Positions 55,050 to 64,000 of a DNA stretch of 64,000 nt are shown here, in pieces (positions within the stretch are counted from its first letter, which is position 1; each line of letters starts with the position of its first letter). The translations under genes and the position numbers were made by a program. The DNA is from Trichobilharzia regenti (Eukaryota > Platyhelminthes > Trematoda > Strigeidida > Schistosomatidae). The stretch is from NCBI GenBank assembly GCA_944472135.2, contig CALYDD020000313.1:124001-188000 (forward strand), read 5' to 3'. Below the pieces are notes generated by a model, which saw only the letters and a list, made by a program, of their open reading frames with translations, was not told where the DNA came from and did no database searches.

Positions 55050-55375
55050 GCTATGGGATCCAAGATTCTTATTTGGGACTACTCGTCAACTATCTGGATG
55101 TACTTGCATTCATAGAGAGTGAAGACGGTATTCCCCTGTGAGACTCGAACCGAGAACCCATCTTCTCAAACGTCGAAGGGTTATCCGCTCACTCACTGGG
55201 GATTGTAGATATATCCAAATGACAAGTCCAAAATAAGACAAATTGCGCATCATTGGATTTCACTGCTAGTCAACAAGCACTAAATAATTTCATGTTAATC
55301 CACAGATATCGTCAAAGCCCCCGTAGGTGGAACGAACAGACATGTCAACGGAGGCTAGACATTTCGGTCCAGCCA
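55050..55375. mobile_element. Sm-alpha-type SINE pair, head-to-head
   Basis: 55050-55200 is reversed (GTGAGACTCGAACCGAGAAC contains the reversed B box; a hammerhead-like block on the reverse strand). 55205-55375 is forward with ATCCAAATGACAAGTCC, AATTGCGC and TTGGAT, and the tail ACAGATATCGTCAAAGCC. Confidence 0.65.
55213..55258 (+). ncRNA. Hammerhead-like motif, degraded, stem I kept
   Basis: Stem I ATCCAA with TTGGAT. Compared with ATCCAG/CTGGAT at 43024 the last pair changed from G-C to A-T on both sides. Stem II GTCC with AGAC has one mismatch, and GAAA has become CAAA, so it is unlikely to cleave. Confidence 0.5.
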
Positions 55376-55379
55376 ATGA

Positions 55380-56900
55380 AAGAGATTGCAAAAGGTCTGG
55401 AAGGAGGGAAAGGTGCCTACTGACTGGAGGAAAGGTTACCTCGTGAAACTATTAAAGAAGGGCGACTTACACCTAACTCTGCAAGAACTGGCAAGGAATC
55501 ATGCTTCTGTCGACGCTAAGTAAAATTCTGAGTCACATCATCCTGGAGAGATTAAAGGACGCACCGGAGACAGAACTCCGACCAGAACAAGCTGGATTCA
55601 GGAAAGTCAGGCAAATCATGTACTGACCAAATTGCAACTTTACGCATCATCATCACAGAACAAAGCATGGAATGGCAATCAAACCTCTACCTCAACTTTA
55701 TAGACTTTGAGAAGGCCTTCGACAGCATTGACCGCAAAGTAATTTGAAAACTACTCAAGTACTACGGTGTACCCCAAATATTCATCAACCTTATTCAACA
55801 GCTGTACGACAACGGCGGAACATGTCAACTGATCCACAACGGAAAACTCAGCGAGGCGTTTGGAGTAAACACAGGAGTCAGACAAGGATGCTTATTATCA
55901 CCAATGAATGATATTCCTAATTGTGGTGGACTGACTGGATTATGCGTCAGACAGTGGGAAACGAGAAGACAGGAATATCCTGAACCGACGCGAAGAACCT
56001 AGAAGACCTGGATTTCGCGCGTGGATGATTTATGTTTGATGTCACTGTCACAAAATCGAAGACTTACAAGCGAAAACCGGCAAGCTGGTCGAAGAAGCAG
56101 CTAGGGAAGACAGGACTCCATGTGAACATAAACAAGACAGAGATTATGAAAATAATCAACCTACGAACAACAACAGCAACATCCAGTGCCAATCACCATC
56201 AACGGGAGGGATTTGAAAGAAGTTACTTCATTCACTTATCTAGGGAGCATTGTCTCAACTACAGGAAGTCGGAACGGACGAGGGTGTCAAATCGAGCGAG
56301 AATCGGGAAGGCGAGAAACACATTCATCAACCAACCTGAAACCAATCTGGAAATCTTCGTCACCCAGCATCAATAACAAAATTCGGTCGTATTTTCAACA
56401 CAAACGTCAATTCAGTCCTTCTATACGGATCAGAAACTTGGCGGGCGGGTCACAAAGAATATTTTCAGCAGCCTGTTGCAGACCTTCATCAACCACCAAC
56501 TGTCTTCGCTCTATACTGAAGATCAGATGGCCGGGCCGGAAAGAATCACCAACAATGGGAAACTATGGGAACAAACAAACAAGAAAAGAACCAATCGCCA
56601 ACCAAAAAATATGCAGGAGAAAGTGGAGGTGGATTGGACACTCGCTGAGGTGAGGAGGCCGCCGCTGGGTGACATCGCGCGCGCATCAGGCCATCGCTCG
56701 AGTGAAACCTGGAAGGGAAGCAGCGAGTGGGAAGTCAGTGGAAGGGTGACATGGAGGAGATCGTGTGAAGAGTTGAGGAGTTGAAAGAGTATGGACTAAT
56801 ATGGATGGAGGTGAGAAGTACACCAGAAAGAAGACAGAAGCAAGTGGAGACGTGGAGTTGAAGCCCTATGTTTCACTAGGAACCCAAGGGAACAATAAAA
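55380..56900 (+). mobile_element. RTE-type retrotransposon, 3' two thirds, degraded
   Basis: Order on the plus strand: DWRKGYLVKLLKKGDL, LRPEQAGFRK, NLYLNFIDFEKAFDSIDRK, FINLIQQLYDN, NTGVRQGCLLSP, a worn FADDL box near 56010, then VTSFTYLGSIVSTTGS (56220), LKPIW, WRWIGHSLR (56630), and the 3' end GAAGCCCTATGTTTCACTAG. These are RT blocks and the C-terminal domain of RTE elements. Stops near 55620 and 55745 and several frameshifts inactivate it. It is the longest RTE copy here. Confidence 0.85.
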
Positions 56901-56987
56901 ATCAACGAGAAGAACGAAATTGACTATTAAAGGATTTTCAGTGACACTTCAGCTAATGTTATACTAAAAGGATACCTGTTAGACAGT

Positions 56988-56991
<4 letters not shown>

Positions 56992-57045
<54 letters not shown>
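56992..57045. repeat. (TA)n microsatellite
   Basis: About 27 TA units in the gene 2 intron. Confidence 0.95.
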
Positions 57046-57047
<2 letters not shown>

Positions 57048-57589
57048 TATCATTTGTTTGGCTCCCACCTTCTGAATGGTTAGAATCACAGGTTGAGGAA
57101 TTTCGGTTAGATAACTAAAGGCGTCATCGTTGGGCAGTGATCATTCACTAATAATAATAATAATTAATGAAGTTTTAAGATCAGGGAGTTAGCACATTTC
57201 ACTGATATGCAGACTGACTGTCACTGACTTCATGATATAAAATGGAAGCGACCACAATCACTTAAAACCAGTTTAAACCAGTCTGGACAAATTAAACCAT
57301 TGGACTAAGGCAGAATATTTTTATCACAATCTGATTGGATGACCTGTAAGCTTGACTTTATGCAACCAACATGAATGGTTATTTGTTGGCTTAACTTTCT
57401 GAGGTAAGTAAAGCTTGTACTTTTCTCAGTACTAAAGATGAGAAAATTATAAAAGTCTACTTCATACTGAAGTCTGAGCTGAAAATGATGTCTAGTAAGT
57501 GTCAGTCAGTGAAAGCTACTCAGCTGTGAACTCTGCAAGTGAGAGAATACAACTAATACACGAATGATTAAAAAAATATCGATCCAGAC
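57046..57589. other. Gene 2 intron, unassigned
   Basis: No gene or repeat identified. Confidence 0.4.
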
Positions 57590-57995
57590 ACTAATTTTAT
57601 GCTCAGTAGCACTTGCCTGTATACAGGAAGTAGTTACCAGCACTTCTAGACAGAAGTTGTAACCAGCGGGTCCCTCCAAGTCAGATAAGAGAATAGTTAT
57701 TCGCCTATGATAAAGGCTGGTGGCTGCTTAATATTATCTATTGTGAATTAGCAGAAGTTGGAATTAATGGGCTGGCCAATGGATCGAGGTCCACTGCCTG
57801 ATTGGTCTACGTACCTGCCTTGTAATCGGGATGTCCTGTGTTAGAACCTGTGTTGTGGATGCGTGCTTATGAAGAGCCCAAAACTAGGACGAAACAGCTG
57901 TCCAGTAGTGCTCTCAGGTTTTCCAATGGTTCTATAGCTGATATCAACTCATGTTCGAACCTGTTACCAATCATGTCCCTGAGAACCAACACTTC
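57590..57995 (+). mobile_element. Fb unit, forward, single arm
   Basis: TGATTGGTCTACGTACC and GTGTTAGAACCTG are worn tRNA-like boxes. TTATGAAGAGCCC and TAGGACGAAACAGCTGTCC give the hammerhead-like arm, followed by TTTTCCAATGGTTCTATAGC and a tail. Confidence 0.65.
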
Positions 57996-58184
57996 ACAAA
58001 TATGTATCTCTGTTAACCTTTTAAAAGATGGTGTTTAAAAAATCAATTGAGTCGCAATTGCATAAACTTTTAAAATAAATACTTCGGAAACGATATTTAC
58101 TGAATAACCCGTCTTTATCTAGTCATTACATTTCTGAAGACTGTTGACAAAAATTTTAGAGAAATAATCGTCTTTTTATTTTAG

Positions 58185-58253
58185 CATCCTAGAATCGGAA
58201 CAAGGAGAAAGATTATTACAAAAGCGAGATGAACTACTGGATTTATTGTCTGA
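58185..58253 (+). CDS. Gene 2: dynein heavy chain tail, exon b
   Basis: 69 nt, acceptor TTTTATTTTAG, donor GTAAGT at 58254. With the two leftover bases of exon a it reads PILESEQGERLLQKRDELLD and LLS, then two bases carried to exon c. The pattern H/Y-P-[ILV]-x-S-x-E-G...Y/R-x-E-[LM]...LL follows directly after the exon a block in axonemal dynein tails, which supports this tiny exon. Confidence 0.75.
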
Positions 58254-58384
58254 GTAAGTACTCGAAAGTTGTAATTTTCGTGCTGATATAATGTTACAGT
58301 GTGTGTCTTAAGGTCTGTATCACTGAAAGGACTAATGATTGAAGGAAATGTAAACGGGTACAAATAGAGAGACTAATTTGGAAT

Positions 58385-58595
58385 TTTTGTTATTAGATGG
58401 TTAGAGGCGATCGGAAGGAAGCCTTGTTTGACGTAGGTTTGTTTCGCACTTAGTGTCACTCACCAGTCAACAGGGCGTATTGGCAATCTTGATGGAATTC
58501 ATGTCCCTTCTGAGATGCGAACCCTTGTCACCCTGTGAATGCATTCAGTGACAGTTATTCAGGCTAGCAACTTACCTAATGTAGAAGCGTAATAA
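58385..58595 (-). mobile_element. SINE-R copy
   Basis: GGAAGCCTTGTTTGACG, TTCATGTCCCTTCTGAG, GCGAACCCTTGTCACCC and TTATTCAGGCTAGC parallel the copies at 14036 and 39190. Confidence 0.6.
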
Positions 58596-58684
58596 ATACT
58601 TTGATTGAACACTGATAGAATTAAGTCTTCACCAAACAAACGACTAGACTTATGGTACTAGTTACTAACTAACGTTCGATCTAG

Positions 58685-58915
58685 GCATCGGTGGTATAGT
58701 GGTTAGGATGCCGTCGACCATGCACATGGTTCAGGGTTCGATCCCTGACTGACGCCCTCCTTTACCTCGCTAAGCCAGAAATAGTGCTGGTAAAGTGGAA
58801 AGGTTGGCATGAGGCTAGCAACCCCATCCTGTAAAATTAAAAACACTGCTACAGAAACTTCAAGCCACTAGCTTGAAGCTCTATAACATTCCACTGGGAA
58901 CGAGAAGGAGAAAAA
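58685..58915 (+). mobile_element. SINE-T copy
   Basis: GGCATCGGTGGTATAGTGG, GGTTCGATCCCTGACTG, GCTAGCAACCCCATCC and an A-rich end. Full length, in the gene 2 intron. Confidence 0.8.
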
Positions 58916-59362
58916 TGCGGTTAAAGCACTATTGTATAGCCTTTGTACAGAAATGTATCTGTGTAGAAAGTCTAATTAAATAACATAAAAGTTATATAGT
59001 AGGATATCTTGTCTACTGTGAACAATTAAGACATTGCCGGTAATCTGTCCGTGAGGATTTCAGTGAAACGATGATTTGGTTAGGAGTGGCATCTGGCAGC
59101 TGAGCTGTTATATCGCCAAATATAATGACCAAAAATGACTCGTTGTGTTCTGAATGTGGGGAACCGATTTCTAAAATTCTAATGTACAACTGACCAAAAC
59201 TTCTTTGCGACACGTACAGTCACCAAAAAAACCGCTCAAAAGACAGTAAAAAGACAGTTATTCATCGCAAGATCCATCTGGTTCTATTCAACAATAATAA
59301 CATCAAATACGCGAAATTACCTCAAGACTATAGTTAGGCATTTCATCAAATCGTATCCATAA
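58916..59362. other. Gene 2 intron, unassigned
   Basis: No gene or repeat identified. Confidence 0.4.
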
Positions 59363-59722
59363 AGTCAATACCAGTGCCAGAACTTCAATAATATTGGATA
59401 CAAAGATAGTTGTAGCCAGCAATTCAACAAAACGGCCATTCTCAACAAATCACCACAGACGCCATTCCCAATCACCACGTGCCGCCCAGAAATTCATCAA
59501 TGTTTTCCAGATGGTGCTACGTCTTTTGTTCAAACAAAGAGACCTGAGCCAGTTACTTCATTACCAAAAGTTGACTCTAAACTGTTCCATCTCAAACAAA
59601 AAAGTTGTCCTGAAGCGTTCCACTGTTTCTCCCTCTCTGATGAAATGGAGGAGGCTACAAATGCTCCAGACGCTGAAGTAACAACCAACACACCACTCCC
59701 CCGAATTCGGTCACTCAAATAG
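59363..59722 (+). other. 119-codon open frame without ATG, unknown
   Basis: Frame 59363-59722 ends in TAG and has no start codon. It reads CQNFNNIGYKDSC, TPFPITTCRPEIHQCF, KRPEPVTSLPKVDSKLF and PDAEVTTNTPLPRIRSLK. The C-x2-F-x3-GY-x4-C spacing looks like a worn retroviral-type zinc knuckle, which would fit a gag or ORF1 remnant, but this is weak. No splice sites or dynein similarity. Confidence 0.25.
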
Positions 59723-60179
59723 ACGGTACTGTTCCAGGTCGACCCTAAGTAATGCCTTATTTCTAAAGTAGGTGATATGAAGACGAATAAACAAATATTC
59801 GCCCTGTTGGCGATATGGTGATCAAGGTCAGTCTGAAAGTAAGCCAATCAGAATTGACCTCTCTTAAAATAACACCCACTGTCTTACTTACCATGACTGT
59901 AGACTAAATGACATATCATTGGTGATATTATAAATCATGCATTATTGTGTAAAATACGTTGTGACTGATACTGAAATATACTTTCCACCCCCACATCCTT
60001 GCATGTTCCTGTTTACGCAGAGTGCACTGGAAAATAGGCAATTGTCGTGTAATAATGCTAAGTTGGTCAAGCGCCTCTGTATCCAACTCGGCATCGCTAG
60101 TTCAATCTCAATCTTATTGTGACGTCATAACAGTTAAAACAACAAGCTTGCAAGCACTAAACTGGATCAGATAGGACTT
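59723..60179. other. Gene 2 intron, unassigned
   Basis: Nothing recognised. Confidence 0.4.
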
Positions 60180-60510
60180 CCTATCGACTTCTTCCAACTA
60201 ACCAACGAACACTCTAAAATAAATTCAAATGGCAGGCCAAAAACAATTGGCCAAGAATCTTTCGTCCAATAAGTATGCTTAGGAAAATGGGGATGAGTCA
60301 TATACACGGCAAAAGACCACTGACCGACATCAAACTACAGTCCATAGAGTGGAATCCAAAGGAAGTGGGCCCGAGGTTGACATGGAAGAGATAAAAACTT
60401 ATGTGGAGTTGTGGAAACAACTCAAAATGGTGGTGGCAGGGAATAGGATGAAGTATGGAATGTGCTGTTAAAGCCCTATATTCCACTCGGAACTAAGACG
60501 GACTCAAAAT
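60180..60510 (+). mobile_element. RTE 3' end
   Basis: Decodes to QSIEWNPKEVGPRLTWKR and ends TAAAGCCCTATATTCCACTC, the RTE terminus shared with 46150-46190 and 56860-56890. Confidence 0.65.
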
Positions 60511-60604
60511 AAAATCTAATTAGTTTAGTGATTTCATATTGCAATGAATACTTCACGTTTTATTCTTTATTTTTTTTGTTTTTTGTCCAATATATACATA
60601 ACAG

Positions 60605-61050
60605 TTTTCGAAATAAACATTTAGAAGAATTTTGTCAATCAGCTCCAGAGAAATGTAATATCAATTTAAAATTACCCTTATTACGTCGTGATCCAAATAA
60701 TTCACTGCTAATCGAGGTTAACTTTGATAATCAATTAGTTGAAGTCTTACGAGAAGTTCACTACTTTCTAATGCTTAGCGGTGAATCGAAATGTGGCGAA
60801 ATATCCCCTGAAAGTATCGTTTACGAATTACCCGAAAAGTTAAAAAGCCGTCTACCTCATTCAACATTAGAAATGTATGAAAAAACTGAATCTCTGCGGG
60901 AATCTAGGCTTAAGTTAGCTCAAATACAATATGCTTATAATTCAATTAAACAACAGACAACACCGGTTGAATATGCTTTAATCTCAGATGAAGTGGACAC
61001 ATTCAATGAAACATTGTCACCAGCATTGAGCACAATGACATGGGAGAATG
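60605..61050 (+). CDS. Gene 2: dynein heavy chain tail, exon c
   Basis: 446 nt, acceptor ATACATAACAG, donor GTAAGT at 61051; starts phase 2, ends with one base. It encodes FRNKHLEEFCQSAPEKC, LKLPLLRRDPNNSLLIEVNF, NQLVEVLREVHYFLML, LPHSTLEMYEKTESLRESRL, ALISDEVDTFNETLSPALS and TMTWEN. The P-L-x-x-R-D-P...L-x-V-N-F-D-x-x-L-V-x-V-L-R-E-V-x-Y-L and final L-T-W-N patterns are the middle of the DHC_N1 tail. The ATG at 60528 is in the intron. Confidence 0.9.
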
Positions 61051-61299
61051 GTAAGTTAAGCGTTTTAGTTTCTCTCTCGATTCTCTGCTTTCTGGATGGG
61101 GGGGGGTGGACATAGGACTTCACATTTCATACACTGAAGTTTCAAACATGCGGCGATATTGTTTTTATGAAGAGAGGAGTAGCCTAGTCTGGATCGCAAA
61201 TAAAATTTCCTCTTTTCAGGAGTTATTACTGGCTAGGCGACTTTTACCAGTGTGTCCACTGGGAATCGAATAAACTGGAATAAATATGTTATATCATGC

Positions 61300-61545
61300 G
61301 TCAGTGGCATAGCGGTTAGGACGCTCGCCGACCATGCACATGGTCCGGGGTTCGATCCCCAGCCACAGACGCACTCCTTTACCTCGCTAAGCCAGAGATA
61401 ATGCTGGTAAAGAGGACAGGTTGGGCATGAAGCTAGCAACCCCATCCTGTAAAAATTAGAATCACTGCTACAGAAACTTCAAGCCTCTAGCTTGGAGCCC
61501 TATGTGGAAAATTCCACTGAGAACGTGAAGGAAAAAAAAAGAAAA
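61300..61545 (+). mobile_element. SINE-T copy
   Basis: GTCAGTGGCATAGCGGTTAG, GGGTTCGATCCCCAGCC, GCTAGCAACCCCATCC and an A-rich end near 61540. The best-kept tRNA-like head of the family. Confidence 0.85.
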
Positions 61546-61594
61546 ATTAAAAGAAAACCCATAAACATTGATATAAGAATAAAACTTGTGCACT

Positions 61595-61880
61595 GTGGTA
61601 GAGTGTAATTCCATTATGGGTAAATTTTGTTTTAATAAAGTCTCACAGTGTTATACAGTAATGTTTACTGATGACGTATCGAGCACATGACTCATACCTG
61701 AAATATGGAAAATATTACTACCAATCAAATCAAGCGAAAATCAAGTGAAAAGTGATGGAACTATATAAATGAAGTTAGGAAGTCATGTGAGTACCTTGAT
61801 ATGATTATGAACCATAAACAGTTGCAGTGATGAAAATTCTCCCTTCGACGAAGTCACCAACTAGGTTGTACATTTTCAAG
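61595..61880. mobile_element. PLE-G terminal segment with reversed hammerhead-like end
   Basis: 61595-61690 repeats the PLE-G left end (GGTAGAGTGTAATTCCATTA, CACAGTGTTATACAGTAATG). 61840-61880 on the reverse strand reads ACCTAGTTGGTGACTTCGTC, the PLE-A-type hammerhead-like terminal motif. No coding part lies between. Confidence 0.5.
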
Positions 61881-61889
61881 TATTGGTTT

Positions 61890-62055
61890 TGTAGGGACTT
61901 TGTTTGATTGTATGGAGGATTTCACCATGAGTCGAAATCAGTTAGAGAACCACTGGAAAACCTGGGAGTACTGGACAGCTGTTTCGTCCTACTTTGGAAC
62001 TCTTCATCAGTCCGCATCCTAACTGATGTCGGCTTATGGTGAAATCCTGTGTACG
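61890..62055. mobile_element. Fb fragment, inverted arms without interior
   Basis: The reversed arm 61895-62018 (GGATTTCACCATGAGTCG, GTACTGGACAGCTGTTTCG, ACTCTTCATCAGTCCGC) is followed at once by a short forward end (AACTGATGTCGGCTTATGG, 62019-62050). Confidence 0.6.
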
Positions 62056-62640
62056 TTTGTGTATTTATAGTAAATGGGTGAGAAATTTCCACAAATATTT
62101 CTGTTTCTCTCTTCCTTACAAAGTCTATTTTAACAATATTCTTCTTCGTTCTGTATACCTCGACCATTTTGCTATTGCTTACGCCAGTAAATATGCTAGT
62201 AGTATCTACTTTTCTAACACCTTCAAACACTTTGTTCAATTTTGGCTTTGCTACCGACATGCTACCGATATGTTGTTGTCAAAACTAACTGAGATTACCC
62301 ATAATCTATGTAGAATTTTATTTATTGTTAATGTACTAACTCAATGCAATATTGTGGCAAAATGCTGAGAATTCCATTCTGTATCACAAGTACTGCTTTG
62401 GAGTAAAGTAAATTATTATTATTATTAATAGGGTAGCGAAAAGGGGTTAAAAACGTAGTTAAAACAAATAAGATGGGAAGTTCAGATAAAAGTATAGTAG
62501 TACAAATAGGAATTAAAAGTCGTAGAAATAACAGAAATAAACAGCAAGATTGGATAAGAGAGGTTACAAGATAATCGATATTCGGGGAACTAACTGCATA
62601 TGTTAGCCATAGTAGAGGCAAAATTTGGACGTATTTCTTT
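62056..62640. other. Gene 2 intron, unassigned
   Basis: AT-rich with no recognised feature. Confidence 0.4.
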
Positions 62641-63620
62641 TTTATACATAGCGTAGTCTTGAACTTCTGGATTGCTAGTGCCTCAGCTATGCTCAGTCAG
62701 ATGCCTTGACTTCACTTCCGTTGAGTGGTTTGATCGGATCCTGGCTTTGAAGGATTACTCATATAAGGCTGAATGCCTTGGGTTTATCAGATGTTCAGTT
62801 ATAGAACTATGTACACACTTGCGTTCCGAGTACTTTTACAAGCGGACACATAGTAAAACCAATCAATGTACTCACTTCCACAATAACAAGTGGACTGGTA
62901 TAGGCATGTTAATGTGGCCTAATAGGACAACTTGCCTTTCACTTGCTGAGGGAATATTTTCATTCAAGAAAATGCCAGTCGTAGGCTGTTGGCGAAGTAA
63001 GTTTCACTGAGAGGTTTCGAAATCGGTTTGTGGAGAATTTCTGCCTCAGTGTCACTTTTAAATCCGAGGTTAATCAACAGCATCTTTTTGGGATCGGCTT
63101 AGAACTTATCAGACGTTTTCTTTGATTTCAGATCCTTATCTATATATCTGAAGATGGAAAACTATTTCCTATCAAGATTCCTCGGAAATTTCTCAGTTCT
63201 CAGTCAATAGATTCCATGATGCATACTTTTCGGATCCTCGAGGGGAGAGAATAGATGAGGGTTCTCATTCTGCTCAGAGAAATACAACTCTAAAATTGAT
63301 AAACTGTCAATTCGGTGTGGGCTTTTGGTATACGGATCTACTCAGAGAGTCATCAGCATTTCTTTTCAGTTGAACATCGAGGAAATGGAACATTGAGTTA
63401 GATTTAACTTATAGAGTAATGTCGATGTTTGAATGGGTATTATTGCTGGTATGGAGTAGGTTTCCAATATCTTGATTCTCTTCGATTGTTGGTGATAAGA
63501 AATTGCCTACTAGGCTGATCATAAAACAGTCGGCCAACAGAGGTCCTAGAATAGATGTTAGGCTTAGTTGAAACAAGTTACGACTGCATGAAGAATCATC
63601 AATTGCTTCAAGTTTATGAT
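62640..63620 (-). mobile_element. PLE-A-like remnant, minus strand
   Basis: From the right: 63590-63440 decodes to GPLLADCFMISLVGN-type RT text; 63420-63330 to SMFHFLDVQLKRNADDSL; the linker and worn endonuclease (reversed CCAATCAATGTACTCACTTC and AGATGTTCAGTTATAGAAC) are at 62780-62990; the C-terminal end is at 62650-62720. Order and wording agree with PLE-A at 155-1070. Broken in many places. Confidence 0.65.
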
Positions 63621-64000
63621 TGAATTCTAGTTAGTAGCTGGTGTTATCTATCTGCTCCTTTGATTAATGCAGACTGAATTATATTTGTTAGATTTGCAAT
63701 ATGGTCACACCTTGCTGACTGATGAATGCCAACCAGAAAAAAGCCTAGGTCCAAAGCTTCCTGCCGATTGCATCCAACCATTTAATACCAACAATTCAAA
63801 GTGCACGATGACAGCGAGCCACCTATCATAGTTGGTTGGTTTACATAGGAAACTTGACTGATGACAAAATTCAGTCTGTACCAAACAAAGAACTAGACAG
63901 GTTACTCTAGTTACTAACTAGAGTTCAGTGAGATACTTGCAGTAATTAACGATTCTTTATGCAGTTGGTAAGTTTGAAAACTGATATACCCTGATGTGGA
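63621..64000. other. Window end, unassigned
   Basis: No gene recognised. A short stretch near 63880-63930 resembles 58630-58680 and may be a further repeat. Confidence 0.35.

Noticed and set aside
61300..61360. Possible true tRNA gene
   Set aside because: A- and B-box-like text is present, but no cloverleaf with acceptor pairing was found, and the head is fused to a SINE body repeated elsewhere.

Overview
The window looks like a piece of a blood-fluke (Schistosoma-type trematode) nuclear genome. The reasons are AT-rich, intron-rich DNA, GIY-YIG Penelope-like retroelements (PLEs), Merlin DNA transposons, RTE-type non-LTR elements, tRNA-derived SINEs, and repeats that carry the hammerhead ribozyme seen in the schistosome Sm-alpha satellite. 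This combination is known from schistosomes. Assignment to genus is an inference from repeat content, and the species cannot be told.

Host genes. Two axonemal dynein heavy chain genes lie in tandem on the + strand. Gene 1 enters from the left in mid-gene and occupies 3790-42593. Seven exons (3790-4386, 9290-9481, 13641-13802, 16520-19615, 25200-25511, 33629-34120, 42030-42593) join into one open frame of 1,804 residues, from AAA4 through the stalk, AAA5, AAA6 and the C-terminal domain to the stop. It reads as an outer-arm beta-class chain (DNAH9/11/17-like). Every exon length is a multiple of three, so all six introns are phase 0. About 11 kb further on, gene 2 shows three exons of a dynein tail (DHC_N1; 53883-54145, 58185-58253, 60605-61050) and runs off the right edge.

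Everything else is mobile DNA or unassigned. The introns hold at least eleven PLE lineages, labelled PLE-A to PLE-K here. Most copies are truncated, many have inverted flanking repeats, and several carry hammerhead-like motifs. There are also RTE fragments, a second non-LTR family ending in a CAGA repeat, a solo-LTR family of about 330 bp, two Merlin copies and four SINE-type families. One SINE-type family (Fb) has long inverted arms that each carry a tRNA-proximal hammerhead-like core, with the middle segment found in both orientations. Long (TA)n tracts interrupt PLE reading frames.

Large-scale structure. Positions 809-3166 are repeated in inverted orientation at 28290-30633, 25 kb apart inside or beside the same gene. 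Each arm holds the same nested stack of insertions, so the copy is recent. Telomere-like TTAGGG repeats sit at 43925-44005 next to a PLE.

Boundaries of mobile elements were judged by eye from repeated copies within this window and are approximate to tens of bases. Exon edges rest on reading-frame continuity, family similarity and GT/AG sites.
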